A DNA stretch of 64,000 nt from contig NZ_CP075691.1 of assembly GCF_020026305.1 (NCBI RefSeq), positions 5,208,001-5,272,000 on the forward strand, written 5' to 3'. The position numbers and the translations under genes are program-made. This document shows positions 15,648 to 24,093 of the stretch, piece by piece. A model generated the notes under the pieces. The model did not search any database. It had not been told where the DNA came from and saw only the letters and a list, made by a program, of their open reading frames with translations. The stretch is from Streptomyces sp. 135 (GTDB lineage: Bacteria; Actinomycetota; Actinomycetes; Streptomycetales; Streptomycetaceae). Each line of letters starts with the position of its first letter. The stretch's first letter is position 1.

Positions 15648-16170
15648 GCCGGGTGGCGCGGGCCACGAAGCTGATCGCGTGGTACCAGCCGCCGAGCATC
15701 AGCAGGTCCAGGAGCTGCTCGTCGGTGAACTCCGCGGCGAGCCGCTCCCACAGGGCGTCGTCGATGTCGCCGCCCGCGTGCAGCGCGTCGCTCAGCTCGA
15801 TCAGCAGCCGGTCGCGCTCGCTCTCCCAGCACGGGTCGGTGCTCGCGCCGTGGGTGAGGGAGGCGATCTGCGCGTCGTCGAGACCGGCCTTCACGGCGAA
15901 GCGGGCGACGTGCACACCCCACTCGTACTCGGCGTGGCACAGGGCGCAGACGCGGTCGATGACGATCTCCCGGTCGCGCAGGCCCGCGCTGAAGTTCCGG
16001 CCGAGTTCGTAGGAGCCCCAGCCGTGCATCGCCGCCGCCATCGGGACGTTCCGCGCGAACATGCGGAACAGGGCGATCGGTGCCTGGCCCGGCGGCATCA
16101 TGCGCCGCAGGACGGCGGCGGCCTCGGGCGGGAAGGGGGCTCGCAGGGGCGGTATCCGCTCGTCGCTCAC
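15598..16170 (-). CDS. Carboxymuconolactone decarboxylase-family (AhpD-like) protein
   Basis: A 190-residue all-helical protein of the CMD/AhpD superfamily. The signature is LRDREIVIDRVCALCHAEYEWGVHVARFA, containing a CxxC pair followed by the conserved His. Such proteins either decarboxylate gamma-carboxymuconolactone or act as thiol peroxidase partners; the CxxC here favours the redox type. FRMFARNVPMAAAMHGWGSYEL is also typical of actinobacterial relatives. It follows the dual-specificity phosphatase gene by 33 bp on the same strand, after the MFS exporter, so the three may share a transcript. Confidence 0.85.
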   Translation of the reverse strand: MSDERIPPLRAPFPPEAAAVLRRMMPPGQAPIALFRMFARNVPMAAAMHGWGSYELGRNFSAGLRDREIVIDRVCALCHAEYEWGVHVARFAVKAGLDDAQIASLTHGASTDPCWESERDRLLIELSDALHAGGDIDDALWERLAAEFTDEQLLDLLMLGGWYHAISFVARATRLTPEPGTPRFEDFRPR

Positions 16171-16203
16171 GGCTGCCTCTCGTCGTTCGGTCGCTCGGTG
16201 CCC

Positions 16204-16662
16204 TCAGGAATGGTCGGCGAAGCGCTCCACGTACCGCCGCTGCCAGGGAGTCTCGACCGCCCGGCGGTCGTAGTGCGTCCGTACGAAGGCGACGGCCTCC
16301 CCGGCGGGTACCCCGTCCAGCACGGCGACGCACGCCAGGGCGGTCCCGGTCCGCCCGCGCCCGCCCCCGCAGGCCACCTCCACGCGCTCGGCGGCCGAGC
16401 GGTCCCACACCTCGCGCAGCAGGTCCCGCGCCGCGGCCCGGTCGCTCGGCAGCCGGAAGTCCGGCCAGCGCAACCAGCGGGACTCCCAGGGGACTTCGGG
16501 CGGCCGCTTGCCGAGCAGATAGACGCCGAGGCCGGGCCGGTCGCCGTCGGGCAGCGGACGCCGCAGCCCCCGGCCCCGGACGAGCCGCCCGGAGGGCAGC
16601 CGCAGGACGCCGGGGGCGGTGGGCCGCCAGGTCGCTGTCGTGGCGTCGCGTTCCTCGGTCAC
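16204..16662 (-). CDS. Dual-specificity/tyrosine-type protein phosphatase-like protein
   Basis: A 152-residue small phosphatase-like protein. The P-loop VEVACGGGRGRTGTALACVA matches the Cx5R(S/T) active site of Cys-dependent phosphatases, with Cys and Arg present. The usual HC is AC and the general-acid Asp position is not clear. WLRWPDFRLPSD may supply it. I chose the GTG at 16662, which has GGGGAG eight bases upstream. An in-frame ATG at 16707 would add 15 residues. It stands between the MFS exporter and the CMD gene; its substrate is unknown. Confidence 0.75.
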   Translation of the reverse strand: MTEERDATTATWRPTAPGVLRLPSGRLVRGRGLRRPLPDGDRPGLGVYLLGKRPPEVPWESRWLRWPDFRLPSDRAAARDLLREVWDRSAAERVEVACGGGRGRTGTALACVAVLDGVPAGEAVAFVRTHYDRRAVETPWQRRYVERFADHS

Positions 16663-16759
16663 GGTCGGTGCTCCCCAGGGGCGTGGTGCGCGGAGCCTCA
16701 TTCTCAACGCCCGGACCCGCCGGGCGCAGGGGTTTCACCGGACTCGGCCCTCGCCGCCG

Positions 16760-18238
16760 TCAGCCCGCCACCGGCACCTCGGCGGCGGCACCCTCCTCGG
16801 CGGGCGCGCCCGAGGCCACCGTCGTACCCCTCTTCGTACGCAGGCCGAATGCGCTGATCAGCGCGGCCAGCAGGACGGCGGCGAGCGGGACCCACAGGGC
16901 GGCCCGGTAGCCGTCGAGGACGGCGGAGGGTGCGCCGGACCCGGTGGCCGCGACGTTGACGGCCGTCACCGCCGAGAGGCCGAGCGCGGCGCCGAACTGG
17001 AAGGCGGTGTAGAGCAGCGCACCGGCGAGCCCCTGCTCCTCCTCGGCGATCCCCTCGGTGGCGACGATGGTGAGCGGGCCGTAGACCAGCGAGAACGCGA
17101 TGCCGAGGACGATCAGGCTGGGGAACATCATCGCGTACGTCCAGTCGGCGGCGACCGGCAGGAACAGCGCGTACGCGAGGGAGGCGAGGAGCAGGCCGCC
17201 GAAGATGACGCGCGCGTTGCCGAAGCGGTTCACGAACTTCGGTGTGAGGACGGGGGAGAGGATCGCGTCGACGCCCACGACGATCATCGCGAGGCTGGTC
17301 TGCAGCGTCGACCAGTCCCGCAGCTCCTGGAGGTAGAGCACGACCAGGAACTGGAAGCCGAAGAAGCCCGCCGCGAAGAGCAGCCCGGAGAGGTTGGCGC
17401 GCACCAGGCCGGCGTTGCGGAGGATGCCGAGGCGGACCAGCGGGGCCGCCGAGCGGCGCTCGACCGCGACGAACACGGCGAGGAGGACCAGACCGGCGCC
17501 GACCGTGGCCGCCGTCCAGGCGGGCGAGGTGTGCGTGGCCCGCTCCACACCGAGGACCAGCAGCACGATGGCGGCGGTGATGGTCAGGCCGCCCGCCAGG
17601 TCGAAGCCCTGTCCGGGGATCCGCCGCGGACGCGCCGACTTCGGTACGAAGGCGAGCGCGGCGCCCAGGATCAGGGCGGAGAGCACGACCGGCGCGAAGA
17701 ACACCCACCGCCAGTCGACCGAGGTCAGCAGTCCGCCGACGACGAGCCCGACCGAGAAACCGCCGGCGGCGGTGCCCGAGTAGAACAGCAGGGCCTTGTT
17801 GCGCTGCGGGCCCTCCTCGAAGCCGGTGGTGATGATGGAGAGCCCGGCGGGCGTCATGAAGGCCGCGGCGACCCCGGTGACGAAGCGGGCCGCGATCAGC
17901 ATCCAGCCGTCCGTGGCGAAGCCGCCGAGCCCGGAGAAGACGAGGAAGACGGAGAGCCAGAACACGAACATCTGGCGGCGCCCGAAGAGGTCGGCGGCGC
18001 GCCCGCCGAGCAGCATGAAGCCGCCGTACCCGAGGACGTACGCGCTCATCACCCACTGGAGCGAGCCGGTGGACAGGCCGAGGTCGGCGCGGATGGACGG
18101 CAGGGCGACGTTGAGCATGGCGACGTCGATGCCTTCGAGGAAGATCGCCCCGCACAGCACGAGGAGGACGCCCCACTGGCGGGGTGTCCACACTCCGGTG
18201 GACCGGTCTTCGGTGGATCTGTGCGTGCCGGAACTCAT
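16760..18238 (-). CDS. MFS drug-type efflux transporter (DHA2-like, about 14 helices)
   Basis: A 492-residue proton-driven exporter in the inner membrane. MFS motif A is GGRAADLFGRRQMF, and motif C-like Gly-rich segments (GTAAGGFSVGLVVGGLL) follow. Length and helix count fit the DHA2 group that exports drugs and natural products. The ATG at 18238 has GGGAGAG upstream. It is divergent from a LysR regulator with a clear inverted repeat in the 135-bp gap, so expression is probably LysR-controlled. The substrate is unknown. A charged C-terminal tail is cytosolic. Confidence 0.9.
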   Translation of the reverse strand: MSSGTHRSTEDRSTGVWTPRQWGVLLVLCGAIFLEGIDVAMLNVALPSIRADLGLSTGSLQWVMSAYVLGYGGFMLLGGRAADLFGRRQMFVFWLSVFLVFSGLGGFATDGWMLIAARFVTGVAAAFMTPAGLSIITTGFEEGPQRNKALLFYSGTAAGGFSVGLVVGGLLTSVDWRWVFFAPVVLSALILGAALAFVPKSARPRRIPGQGFDLAGGLTITAAIVLLVLGVERATHTSPAWTAATVGAGLVLLAVFVAVERRSAAPLVRLGILRNAGLVRANLSGLLFAAGFFGFQFLVVLYLQELRDWSTLQTSLAMIVVGVDAILSPVLTPKFVNRFGNARVIFGGLLLASLAYALFLPVAADWTYAMMFPSLIVLGIAFSLVYGPLTIVATEGIAEEEQGLAGALLYTAFQFGAALGLSAVTAVNVAATGSGAPSAVLDGYRAALWVPLAAVLLAALISAFGLRTKRGTTVASGAPAEEGAAAEVPVAG

Positions 18239-18328
18239 GTCGACTCTCCCACGGGAAACTGCCGTTGTTGTCTGCTCAACCACCCTCTGCCGGGCGGCGG
18301 GGCGGAACAACGGCGAAGATCGCAACGT

Positions 18329-18349
18329 TCGTTCAAGCGGACTGAACGA
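18329..18349. promoter_or_regulatory. LysR-type operator between MFS and LysR genes
   Basis: TCGTTCA (18329-18335) and TGAACGA (18343-18349) form a perfect 7-bp inverted repeat with a 7-bp centre, which fits the T-N11-A layout of LysR sites. It lies 25 bp before the LysR ATG and about 90 bp from the MFS start, as expected for autoregulation plus divergent control. Confidence 0.65.
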
Positions 18350-18373
18350 TCCGCGCGCACCGGGGGGACACGG

Positions 18374-19264
18374 ATGTCGATCGAGGGCGACGAACTGGAG
18401 TGCTTCCTCCTCCTCGCCGAGGAGCTGCACTTCGGCCGCACCGCCGAGCGGATGCGGCTCTCCAAGGCCCGCGTGAGCCAGCTCGTCCAGCGTCTCGAAC
18501 GCCGCGTGGGCGCCCCGCTGTTCACCCGCACCAGCCGCCGCGTCGCCCTCACCGCGCTCGGCCGGCAGCTGCGGACCGACCTCGAACCCCATCACCGCGG
18601 CATCGAGGAGGCCCTGGAGCGGGCGGCCGCCACCGCGCGCGGCATCGACGCGGTGCTGCACGTCGGCTTCTCCAATCCGCTCACCGGCGAGATCGTCATG
18701 AAGGCGACGGAGGCGCTGCGCGTCAGCCACCCCGGCCTCGCGGTGGAGGTCTGCGAGGTCCCGCTCGGCGATCCGTACGGGCAGCTGCGCAGGGGCGAGT
18801 TCGACGTACAGCTCAGCGAGTTCCCCGTACGGGAGGAGGACCTCGGCGGCGGGCCGCTGCTGCTGGCGGAGGACCGCGTCCTGGCCCTGCCCGCCGCCCA
18901 TCCGCTGGCCGCGCGGGAGACGGTGACCCTGGAGGACCTGGCCGCCGTGCCCCTGATCACCATCGCGGCCGACGTCCCCGACTACTGGCTGGAGCACCAC
19001 GTGCCCGCCCGCACACCGAGCGGCCGCCCGATCGAGCGGGGCCCCGGCGTGGTCAATCTCCAGGAGGGCCTGATCCTGGTCGCGGGCGGCAGGGGAGCGC
19101 TGCTCGCCCCCGCGCACACGGCGACGTACTACGCCCGCCCCGGCGTCGCGTACGTCCCCTTCGCGGACGCGGAACCGACGGGGTACGGCCTGGTGTGGCG
19201 GCTCGGGCACGACACGGGGGCGGTCGCCGCGTTCGCGCGGACGGCGCTGGAGGTGGCGGGGTGA
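18374..19264 (+). CDS. LysR-family transcriptional regulator of the divergent MFS gene
   Basis: A 296-residue regulator. The N-terminal winged helix (LECFLLLAEELHFGRTAERM, RVSQLVQRLERRVGAPLFTR) is followed by a two-lobed co-inducer domain (VLHVGFSNPLTGEIV...). It is divergent from the MFS exporter and very likely controls it and itself through the inverted repeat in the gap. The LHFGRTAERM type of subgroup often regulates efflux pumps; the effector is unknown. No overlap with the next gene, which begins 129 bp later. Confidence 0.9.
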   Translation: MSIEGDELECFLLLAEELHFGRTAERMRLSKARVSQLVQRLERRVGAPLFTRTSRRVALTALGRQLRTDLEPHHRGIEEALERAAATARGIDAVLHVGFSNPLTGEIVMKATEALRVSHPGLAVEVCEVPLGDPYGQLRRGEFDVQLSEFPVREEDLGGGPLLLAEDRVLALPAAHPLAARETVTLEDLAAVPLITIAADVPDYWLEHHVPARTPSGRPIERGPGVVNLQEGLILVAGGRGALLAPAHTATYYARPGVAYVPFADAEPTGYGLVWRLGHDTGAVAAFARTALEVAG

Positions 19265-19393
19265 CGCCCGCCCTCGCGCCTGCGGCCGGGCCCCGGGGCG
19301 TACGCCGCCCTCCCCCGCCCGGCGGAGCCCGCCCGCACGGAACCCGCCCCCGCGACGACGCCCCCAGGACAGCCCCGGCGGCAGCATCGCCCC

Positions 19394-19915
19394 ATGCTGA
19401 AAATCACCGCCCTGCCCGGTGTCCCCCGCTGGGCCGCCCTCGCCGCCCACGCCGTGCCCTGGATCACCCTGCCCTCCGGACTGTGGCGGGTGGCCCTGGT
19501 GGCCGGGCTCCCCGTGGCCGCGCAGGAGCAGCGCGGCACGGGTGAGGCCGTGTACGTCCTGATGCTCAGCCTCGTCTCCGAAGCGCTGGCGTTGCTCACG
19601 CTCGGTCTGGTGCGCGAGTGGGGTGAGACCGTGCCCGGCTGGGTACCCGTACTCGGCGGGCGGCAGGTGCCCACGATGGCCGCCGTCGCCCCCGCCCTGC
19701 TCGGCGCCGCCGGACTGTTCGGGCTGCTGGGCTGGGCCATCTACGCACAGATCGCCGGATTGGGGAGTGAATCGGGTGTGACGGACGGTACAGCGCAAAC
19801 GGCCCTAATCGTGCTTTGCTATATACCGCTGATCGCCTGGCCGCCCTTGCTGACGGCGGTCGCCCTCGCCTATTACAGGCGCCGGACGGCCTGCGCATCC
19901 CCCGAGGCGGCGTGA
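19394..19915 (+). CDS. Four-helix membrane protein of unknown function
   Basis: A 173-residue hydrophobic protein with about four membrane helices (around residues 20-40, 55-75, 100-118 and 135-160) and a short basic tail. I recognise no domain. Similar proteins in actinomycetes are annotated only as hypothetical membrane proteins. The gap before it (19265-19393) is C-rich and shows no clear promoter. Base use is like that of its neighbours except for an A/T-richer stretch around 19790-19830. Confidence 0.65.
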   Translation: MLKITALPGVPRWAALAAHAVPWITLPSGLWRVALVAGLPVAAQEQRGTGEAVYVLMLSLVSEALALLTLGLVREWGETVPGWVPVLGGRQVPTMAAVAPALLGAAGLFGLLGWAIYAQIAGLGSESGVTDGTAQTALIVLCYIPLIAWPPLLTAVALAYYRRRTACASPEAA

Positions 19916-20034
19916 AAGCTTACCCATCCCGATCGGCGGCCATGCGCCACGAGGCCACGCTTTCTTCCCCTATCGGGCTGAACTTTTGTTGATCGTGGGT
20001 TAGTTGGCCGTTGCATCGCCCTACCCTTCAGAGG

Positions 20035-21294
20035 GTGAACCAACTGATGTCCTGTGCGACCGAAGAGGTGTCCGCCGACGTGTTCGGAACGGAGTCCGCG
20101 CCCGCGGAGACGCTTCCCGGCGCGTTGCCCGCAGCGCTCCGTGCCGAACTCGTCGCTTTCCGTCGCGACCTGCACATGCACCCGGAGCTCGGCAACCAGG
20201 AGTTCCGCACCACCGCCGCCATCAAGGCCCGCCTGGAGGAGGCGGGGCTCGCGCCCCGCGTGCTCGCCGGCGGCACCGGCCTCGTCTGCGACATCGGCGA
20301 GCCGGGCGGGGTGCGCCCCATGCTCGCGCTGCGCGCCGACATCGACGCGCTGCCCATCCCCGACACCAAGCTCGGCGTGCCCTACCGCTCCACGGTGCCC
20401 GACCGCGCCCACGCCTGCGGGCACGACGTGCACACCACCGTCGTCCTCGGCGCCGGCCTGGTCTTCGCGGACCTGGCGCGCAAGGGGCAGCTGCCCTTCC
20501 CGGTGCGGCTGATCTTCCAGCCCGCCGAGGAGGTCCTGCCGGGCGGCGCCGCCGACGCCATCAAGGACGGCGCGCTCGACGGCGTCGGGAAGATCATCGC
20601 CGTGCACTGCGACCCCCGCGTCGACGCGGGCCGCATCGGGCTGCGGCACGGGCCCATCACCTCCGCCTGCGACCGCCTCGAGGTCTCGCTCGACGGGCCC
20701 GGCGGACACACCGCGCGCCCGCACCTGACCACCGATCTCGTCACCGCCGTCGCCAAGGTCGCCACCGACGTCCCGGCGCTGGTCGCCCGCCGCGCCGACG
20801 CCCGCTCGGGTCTCTCGCTGACCTGGGGCCGCATCGAGTCCGGTCACGCCCCGAACGTCATCCCGCAGCACGCCGAGCTCTCCGGGACCGTGCGCTGCCT
20901 GGACCTCAGGGCCTGGCGGCAGGCGCCCGAGCTGGTGCACGGCGCCATCCAGGAGATCGCCGACCTCTACCGCGCCAAGTCCGAGGTCAACTACGTCCGC
21001 GGTGTCCCGCCCGTCGTCAACGACGGCACCGTCGCCGACCTGCTGCGTGACGCCATGATCGAGCGGTGCGGCCCGCACTCGGTGGAGGACACCGAACAGA
21101 GCCTCGGCGGCGAGGACTTCTCCTGGTACCTGGAGCACGTGCCCGGCGCCATGGCCCGGCTCGGGGTCCGCAAGCCGGGGGAGCGCACCGTGCGCGACCT
21201 CCACCAGGGCGATTTCGACGCGGACGAGTCGGCCATCACGGTCGGCGTCGAACTCTTCACCGCCGCGGCCCTGTTGGACGCGGCACGCGAGTGA
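20035..21294 (+). CDS. M20-family metallo-amidohydrolase (N-acyl amino acid / hippurate hydrolase type)
   Basis: A 419-residue cytosolic zinc/manganese enzyme that cleaves N-acyl or indole-conjugate amides. Motifs are FRRDLHMHPELGNQEF (His), LALRADIDALPI (Asp), HACGHDVHTT (His-Cys-Gly-His metal and catalytic site), IFQPAEEVLPGG (Glu pair) and ESGHAPNVIP. These fit AmhX/HipO-type members; the dimerisation insert is present. The GTG at 20035 lies 7 nt after TACCCT, a leaderless layout. An alternative ATG at 20047 is 11 bases after GAGGG. It lies upstream of the nucleoside cluster but lacks that regulon's palindrome. Confidence 0.88.
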   Translation: MNQLMSCATEEVSADVFGTESAPAETLPGALPAALRAELVAFRRDLHMHPELGNQEFRTTAAIKARLEEAGLAPRVLAGGTGLVCDIGEPGGVRPMLALRADIDALPIPDTKLGVPYRSTVPDRAHACGHDVHTTVVLGAGLVFADLARKGQLPFPVRLIFQPAEEVLPGGAADAIKDGALDGVGKIIAVHCDPRVDAGRIGLRHGPITSACDRLEVSLDGPGGHTARPHLTTDLVTAVAKVATDVPALVARRADARSGLSLTWGRIESGHAPNVIPQHAELSGTVRCLDLRAWRQAPELVHGAIQEIADLYRAKSEVNYVRGVPPVVNDGTVADLLRDAMIERCGPHSVEDTEQSLGGEDFSWYLEHVPGAMARLGVRKPGERTVRDLHQGDFDADESAITVGVELFTAAALLDAARE

Positions 21295-21395
21295 CAGGCC
21301 GGGCACGCGAGTGAGGACCCGGCATGCGAGTGATACCCGGCACGAATAGGTACACGAATAGGTAACGGCCGGGCGAAAACCCGTTCCCCTCCCTT

Positions 21396-21412
21396 TCTAC
21401 GCGCGTTAATGT
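21396..21412 (+). promoter_or_regulatory. Nucleoside-regulon operator and -10 element, bmp1
   Basis: TCTACGCGCGTTAA (21396-21409) is a near-palindrome (one mismatch) and overlaps a TAATGT -10-like hexamer (21407-21412). It shares extended similarity with the bmp2 promoter (the CGAAATC block downstream). One of six related sites in the window, all before nucleoside genes. Confidence 0.75.
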
Positions 21413-21466
21413 GCGCCGAAATCAGCGCCGTCAACGGTGCGTTGGGGAACGTGAGGAGTACGTCCT

Positions 21467-22552
21467 ATGCGTCGTGTATCAAGACTTTCCCAAGTGGCCG
21501 TGGCGGTGGCGTCGCTCGCCCTCGCCGCTTCGGCGTGCGGCAAGACCAGCAGCGAGGCCTCCAAGGAGGAGGGGGGCAAGGAGAAGGACTCCGGCACCTC
21601 CACGTCGTACAAGGGCAAGGGCATCGGTCTGGCCTACGACATCGGCGGGCAGGGCGACCAGTCCTTCAACGACGCCGCCTACGCGGGCTACAGCAGGGCC
21701 CGCGAGGAATTCAAGATCGGCGGTGTGGACATGGAGCCGGGCGACGGCGAGTCCAGCGCCGACAAGGTCCAGCGCCTCGAACAGCTCGCCAAGCAGGGCT
21801 ACGACCCCGTGATCGGCGTCGGTTTCGTCTACGCGCCCGCTGTGGAGGCCGCTGCGAAGAAGTTCCCCGACACCACCTTCGGGATCATCGACGACAACAC
21901 CGTGAAGGCGGAGAACGTCGCCGACCTGGTCTTCCACGAGGAGCAGGGCTCCTATCTGGCGGGGGTCGCCGCCGCGAAAGCGAGCAAGGCCGAGCACATC
22001 GGATTCGTGGGCGGCGTGGACATTCCGCTGATCCACAAATTCGAGGCCGGATTCGTGCAGGGCGCGAAGTCGGTCAATCCCAAGATCAAAATTGAGAAGC
22101 GGTATCTGACGGAAAAGCCCGAGGAGGGCGGCTTCAGCAGCCCCGACAAGGGGCAGAACGCAGCGAGCGGACAGATCGAGGCCGGCGCGGACGTGATCTA
22201 CCACGCGGCCGGCCTCTCCGGGCAGGGCGTCATCCAGGAGGTCGGCTCGCAGAAGAAGTGGGCGATCGGCGTCGACTCCGACCAGTACAAGCAGAAGGCC
22301 CTCGCCAAGTACAAGGAGTACATCCTCGGCTCGGCGCTCAAGGACGTCGGCGGCGCGGTGTACGACCTGGCGAAGTCGGTCGTCGAGGGCAAGCCGATGA
22401 AGGGCGAGCAACGCTACGACCTGGGGTCGGGCCGCGTCGGCTTCTCCGATTCCAACCCGAGGTACAAGGCGATGAAGGACGTCGTCGCCGCCGTGGAGAA
22501 GGCCGAGAAGGACATCGTCAGCGGCAAGGTGAAGGTCAGGACGGTGCCGTAG
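21467..22552 (+). CDS. BMP-family nucleoside-binding lipoprotein (ABC substrate-binding), copy 1
   Basis: The protein has 361 residues and is exported and lipid-anchored (signal MRRVSRLSQVAVAVASLALA, lipobox ASAC). It would capture nucleosides for the ABC importer encoded downstream. Bmp/Med domain motifs include GLAYDIGGQGDQSFNDAAY, NPVI-like DPVIGVGFVYAP, FGIIDDNTVKAENVADLVF, GFVGGVDIPLIHKFEAGF, VIYHAAGLSGQG and IGVDSDQYKQ. It is closely similar to the second copy at 22828 throughout. GAGGAG precedes the ATG. It has its own operator promoter and a strong hairpin after it, so it is probably transcribed alone. Confidence 0.92.
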   Translation: MRRVSRLSQVAVAVASLALAASACGKTSSEASKEEGGKEKDSGTSTSYKGKGIGLAYDIGGQGDQSFNDAAYAGYSRAREEFKIGGVDMEPGDGESSADKVQRLEQLAKQGYDPVIGVGFVYAPAVEAAAKKFPDTTFGIIDDNTVKAENVADLVFHEEQGSYLAGVAAAKASKAEHIGFVGGVDIPLIHKFEAGFVQGAKSVNPKIKIEKRYLTEKPEEGGFSSPDKGQNAASGQIEAGADVIYHAAGLSGQGVIQEVGSQKKWAIGVDSDQYKQKALAKYKEYILGSALKDVGGAVYDLAKSVVEGKPMKGEQRYDLGSGRVGFSDSNPRYKAMKDVVAAVEKAEKDIVSGKVKVRTVP

Positions 22553-22578
22553 GACGGGGCGCGGGCGGACGCGGCGAC

Positions 22579-22624
22579 GTTGTACGTAGCACCCCGCTCG
22601 CGCCTCCCGACCCGTTGTACGTAG
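22579..22624 (+). repeat. 11-bp direct repeat GTTGTACGTAG, two copies
   Basis: GTTGTACGTAG occurs at 22579-22589 and at 22614-22624, start to start 35 bp, in the space between bmp1 and its terminator hairpin. No function is evident. Confidence 0.6.
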
Positions 22625-22640
22625 TACGTCGTGCGGCGCC

Positions 22641-22668
22641 TGGGCGCCCCTCATCAGAGGGGCGCCCA
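22641..22668. terminator. Hairpin terminator after bmp1
   Basis: TGGGCGCCCCT (22641-22651) pairs perfectly with AGGGGCGCCCA (22658-22668) across a 6-nt loop. There is no T tract, as is common for Streptomyces terminators. It separates bmp1 from the bmp2 promoter. Confidence 0.8.
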
Positions 22669-22742
22669 CCGCCTGTTCGCCCGCCGGACGCCCCGTGGCC
22701 ACAGGTCGATAACGGACCGGACAGAAGGGTTCTTATGTCAGG

Positions 22743-22759
22743 TCTACGCGCGTTACGCT
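22743..22759 (+). promoter_or_regulatory. Nucleoside-regulon operator and -10 element, bmp2 operon
   Basis: TCTACGCGCGTTAC (22743-22756) overlaps a TACGCT -10-like hexamer (22754-22759), in the same register as at bmp1. It controls bmp2 and probably the ABC transporter and cdd genes behind it. Confidence 0.75.
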
Positions 22760-22827
22760 GCGGCGAAATCCGCGCCGGGTGAGGCGCGTACGTGCATGTG
22801 CTTGCTTGACTCAAGGAGTTCGTCTCT

Positions 22828-23880
22828 ATGCGCCGGGTGTCTCGAATAGCTGTCGCGGGCGCCGCGACCGCAGCCCTCGCCGTCTCCGTCTCCGCCTGTG
22901 GTGGCACGTCCAGTGACGCCGCCGCGAGCAAGGACGACAAGAACAAGGGCGTCGCCATCGCCTACGACGTCGGCGGCGCCGGCGACCAGTCCTTCAACGA
23001 CGCCGCGACCGAGGGCATGAAGAAGGCCGCCAAGGAGTTCAAGACCGGCGAGAAGGCCGTCGAGCCCGTCGACGGCGAGTCGGACGCCGACAAGGCGCAG
23101 CGCCTGACGCAGCTCGCCAAGCAGGGCTACAACCCGGTCATCGGGGTCGGCTACGCCTACGCCCCGGCGATCAAGGAGGTCTCGGCGAAGTTCCCGAAGG
23201 TCACCTTCGGCATCGTCGACGACGAGACCGTCAAGGCCGACAACGTCTCCGACCTCGTCTTCAGCGAGCAGGAGGCGTCCTACCTCGCGGGCGTCGTCGC
23301 CGCCAAGACCACCAAGTCCAAGACGGTCGGCTTCGTCGGCGGCGTGGACGTCCCCCTCATCCACAAGTTCGAGGCGGGCTACGCGCAGGGCGTCAAGGAC
23401 ACGAACCCCAAGGTCAAGGTCGTCAAGCAGTACCTGACGGAGAAGGCCGAGGACGGCGGCTTCACCAGCCCCGACAAGGGCAAGACCGCCGCCCAGGGCC
23501 AGATCGAGAAGGGCGCCGACGTGGTCTACCACGCGGCGGGCCTCTCCGGTCAGGGCGTCATCGAGGCCGCCGCCGCCAAGAAGATCTGGGCGATCGGCGT
23601 CGACTCCGACCAGTACAAGCAGGACGCGCTCGCCAAGTACAAGAAGTACATCCTGACCTCGGCGCTCAAGGACGTCGCGGGCTCGGTCTACAACCTGGCG
23701 AAGGCCGTCGAGGACGGCAAGGCCAAGGGCGGCGTCGTCCGCGCCGACCTGAAGTCGGGCGGTGTCGCGCTCGCCGACTCCAACCCCGAGTTCCAGAAGA
23801 TGAAGGACGTCCAGGCGGCCCTGAAGAAGGCCGAAGAGGGCATCAAGAGCGGCAAGATCAAGGTCAAGACCACGCCGTAA
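22828..23880 (+). CDS. BMP-family nucleoside-binding lipoprotein (ABC substrate-binding), copy 2
   Basis: A 350-residue exported lipoprotein (signal MRRVSRIAVAGAATAALAVS, lipobox VSAC). Bmp domain motifs match copy 1 almost exactly: AIAYDVGGAGDQSFNDAA, NPVIGVGYAYAPAI, FGIVDDETVKADNVSDLVF, GFVGGVDVPLIHKFEAGY and IGVDSDQYKQDALAKYKKY. It is more Lys-rich than copy 1. It is the first gene of the importer operon, and a hairpin between it and the ATPase gene would give more binding protein than membrane parts, the usual ratio for such systems. The ATG follows AAGGAG. Confidence 0.93.
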   Translation: MRRVSRIAVAGAATAALAVSVSACGGTSSDAAASKDDKNKGVAIAYDVGGAGDQSFNDAATEGMKKAAKEFKTGEKAVEPVDGESDADKAQRLTQLAKQGYNPVIGVGYAYAPAIKEVSAKFPKVTFGIVDDETVKADNVSDLVFSEQEASYLAGVVAAKTTKSKTVGFVGGVDVPLIHKFEAGYAQGVKDTNPKVKVVKQYLTEKAEDGGFTSPDKGKTAAQGQIEKGADVVYHAAGLSGQGVIEAAAAKKIWAIGVDSDQYKQDALAKYKKYILTSALKDVAGSVYNLAKAVEDGKAKGGVVRADLKSGGVALADSNPEFQKMKDVQAALKKAEEGIKSGKIKVKTTP

Positions 23881-23931
23881 GGGCGTGACCGCCGGCCCGA
23901 GAGCCGTGACGGCGGCGTGATGCTCGTACGA

Positions 23932-23966
23932 CGGGGTGTGGGGGACGATGTTTCCCCCGCGCCCCG
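23932..23966 (+). terminator. Intra-operon hairpin between binding protein and ABC genes
   Basis: Two nested stems, CGGGG/CCCCG (23932-23936 with 23962-23966) and GGGGGA/TCCCCC (23940-23945 with 23953-23958), are joined by a symmetric 3-nt internal loop. Position and lack of a T run suggest a partial terminator or mRNA-stabilising hairpin. Confidence 0.65.
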
Positions 23967-24093
23967 TTCGCGCGGGCCACACACCCACCGCTGAGCAGTA
24001 ACCAGCAGCACGTAACAGCAGGGGCACTGCGCGCGTAGGCGGCCCCTTTCCTTCAGGCCCTTCAGGCCCTCTGGCCCCCGAGGAGAGTGCGCC

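Noticed and set aside
16619..18373. Long plus-strand frame running into the LysR gene
   Set aside because: The part before 18374 is antisense to the MFS transporter and consists of repetitive acidic/Gly/Arg residues. Only the LysR part has a family signature and a fitting start.
18239..19798. Minus-strand extension of the MFS gene to over 1000 residues
   Set aside because: The extra part is antisense to LysR and the next gene. The MFS start at 18238 has a ribosome site and a normal N-terminus.
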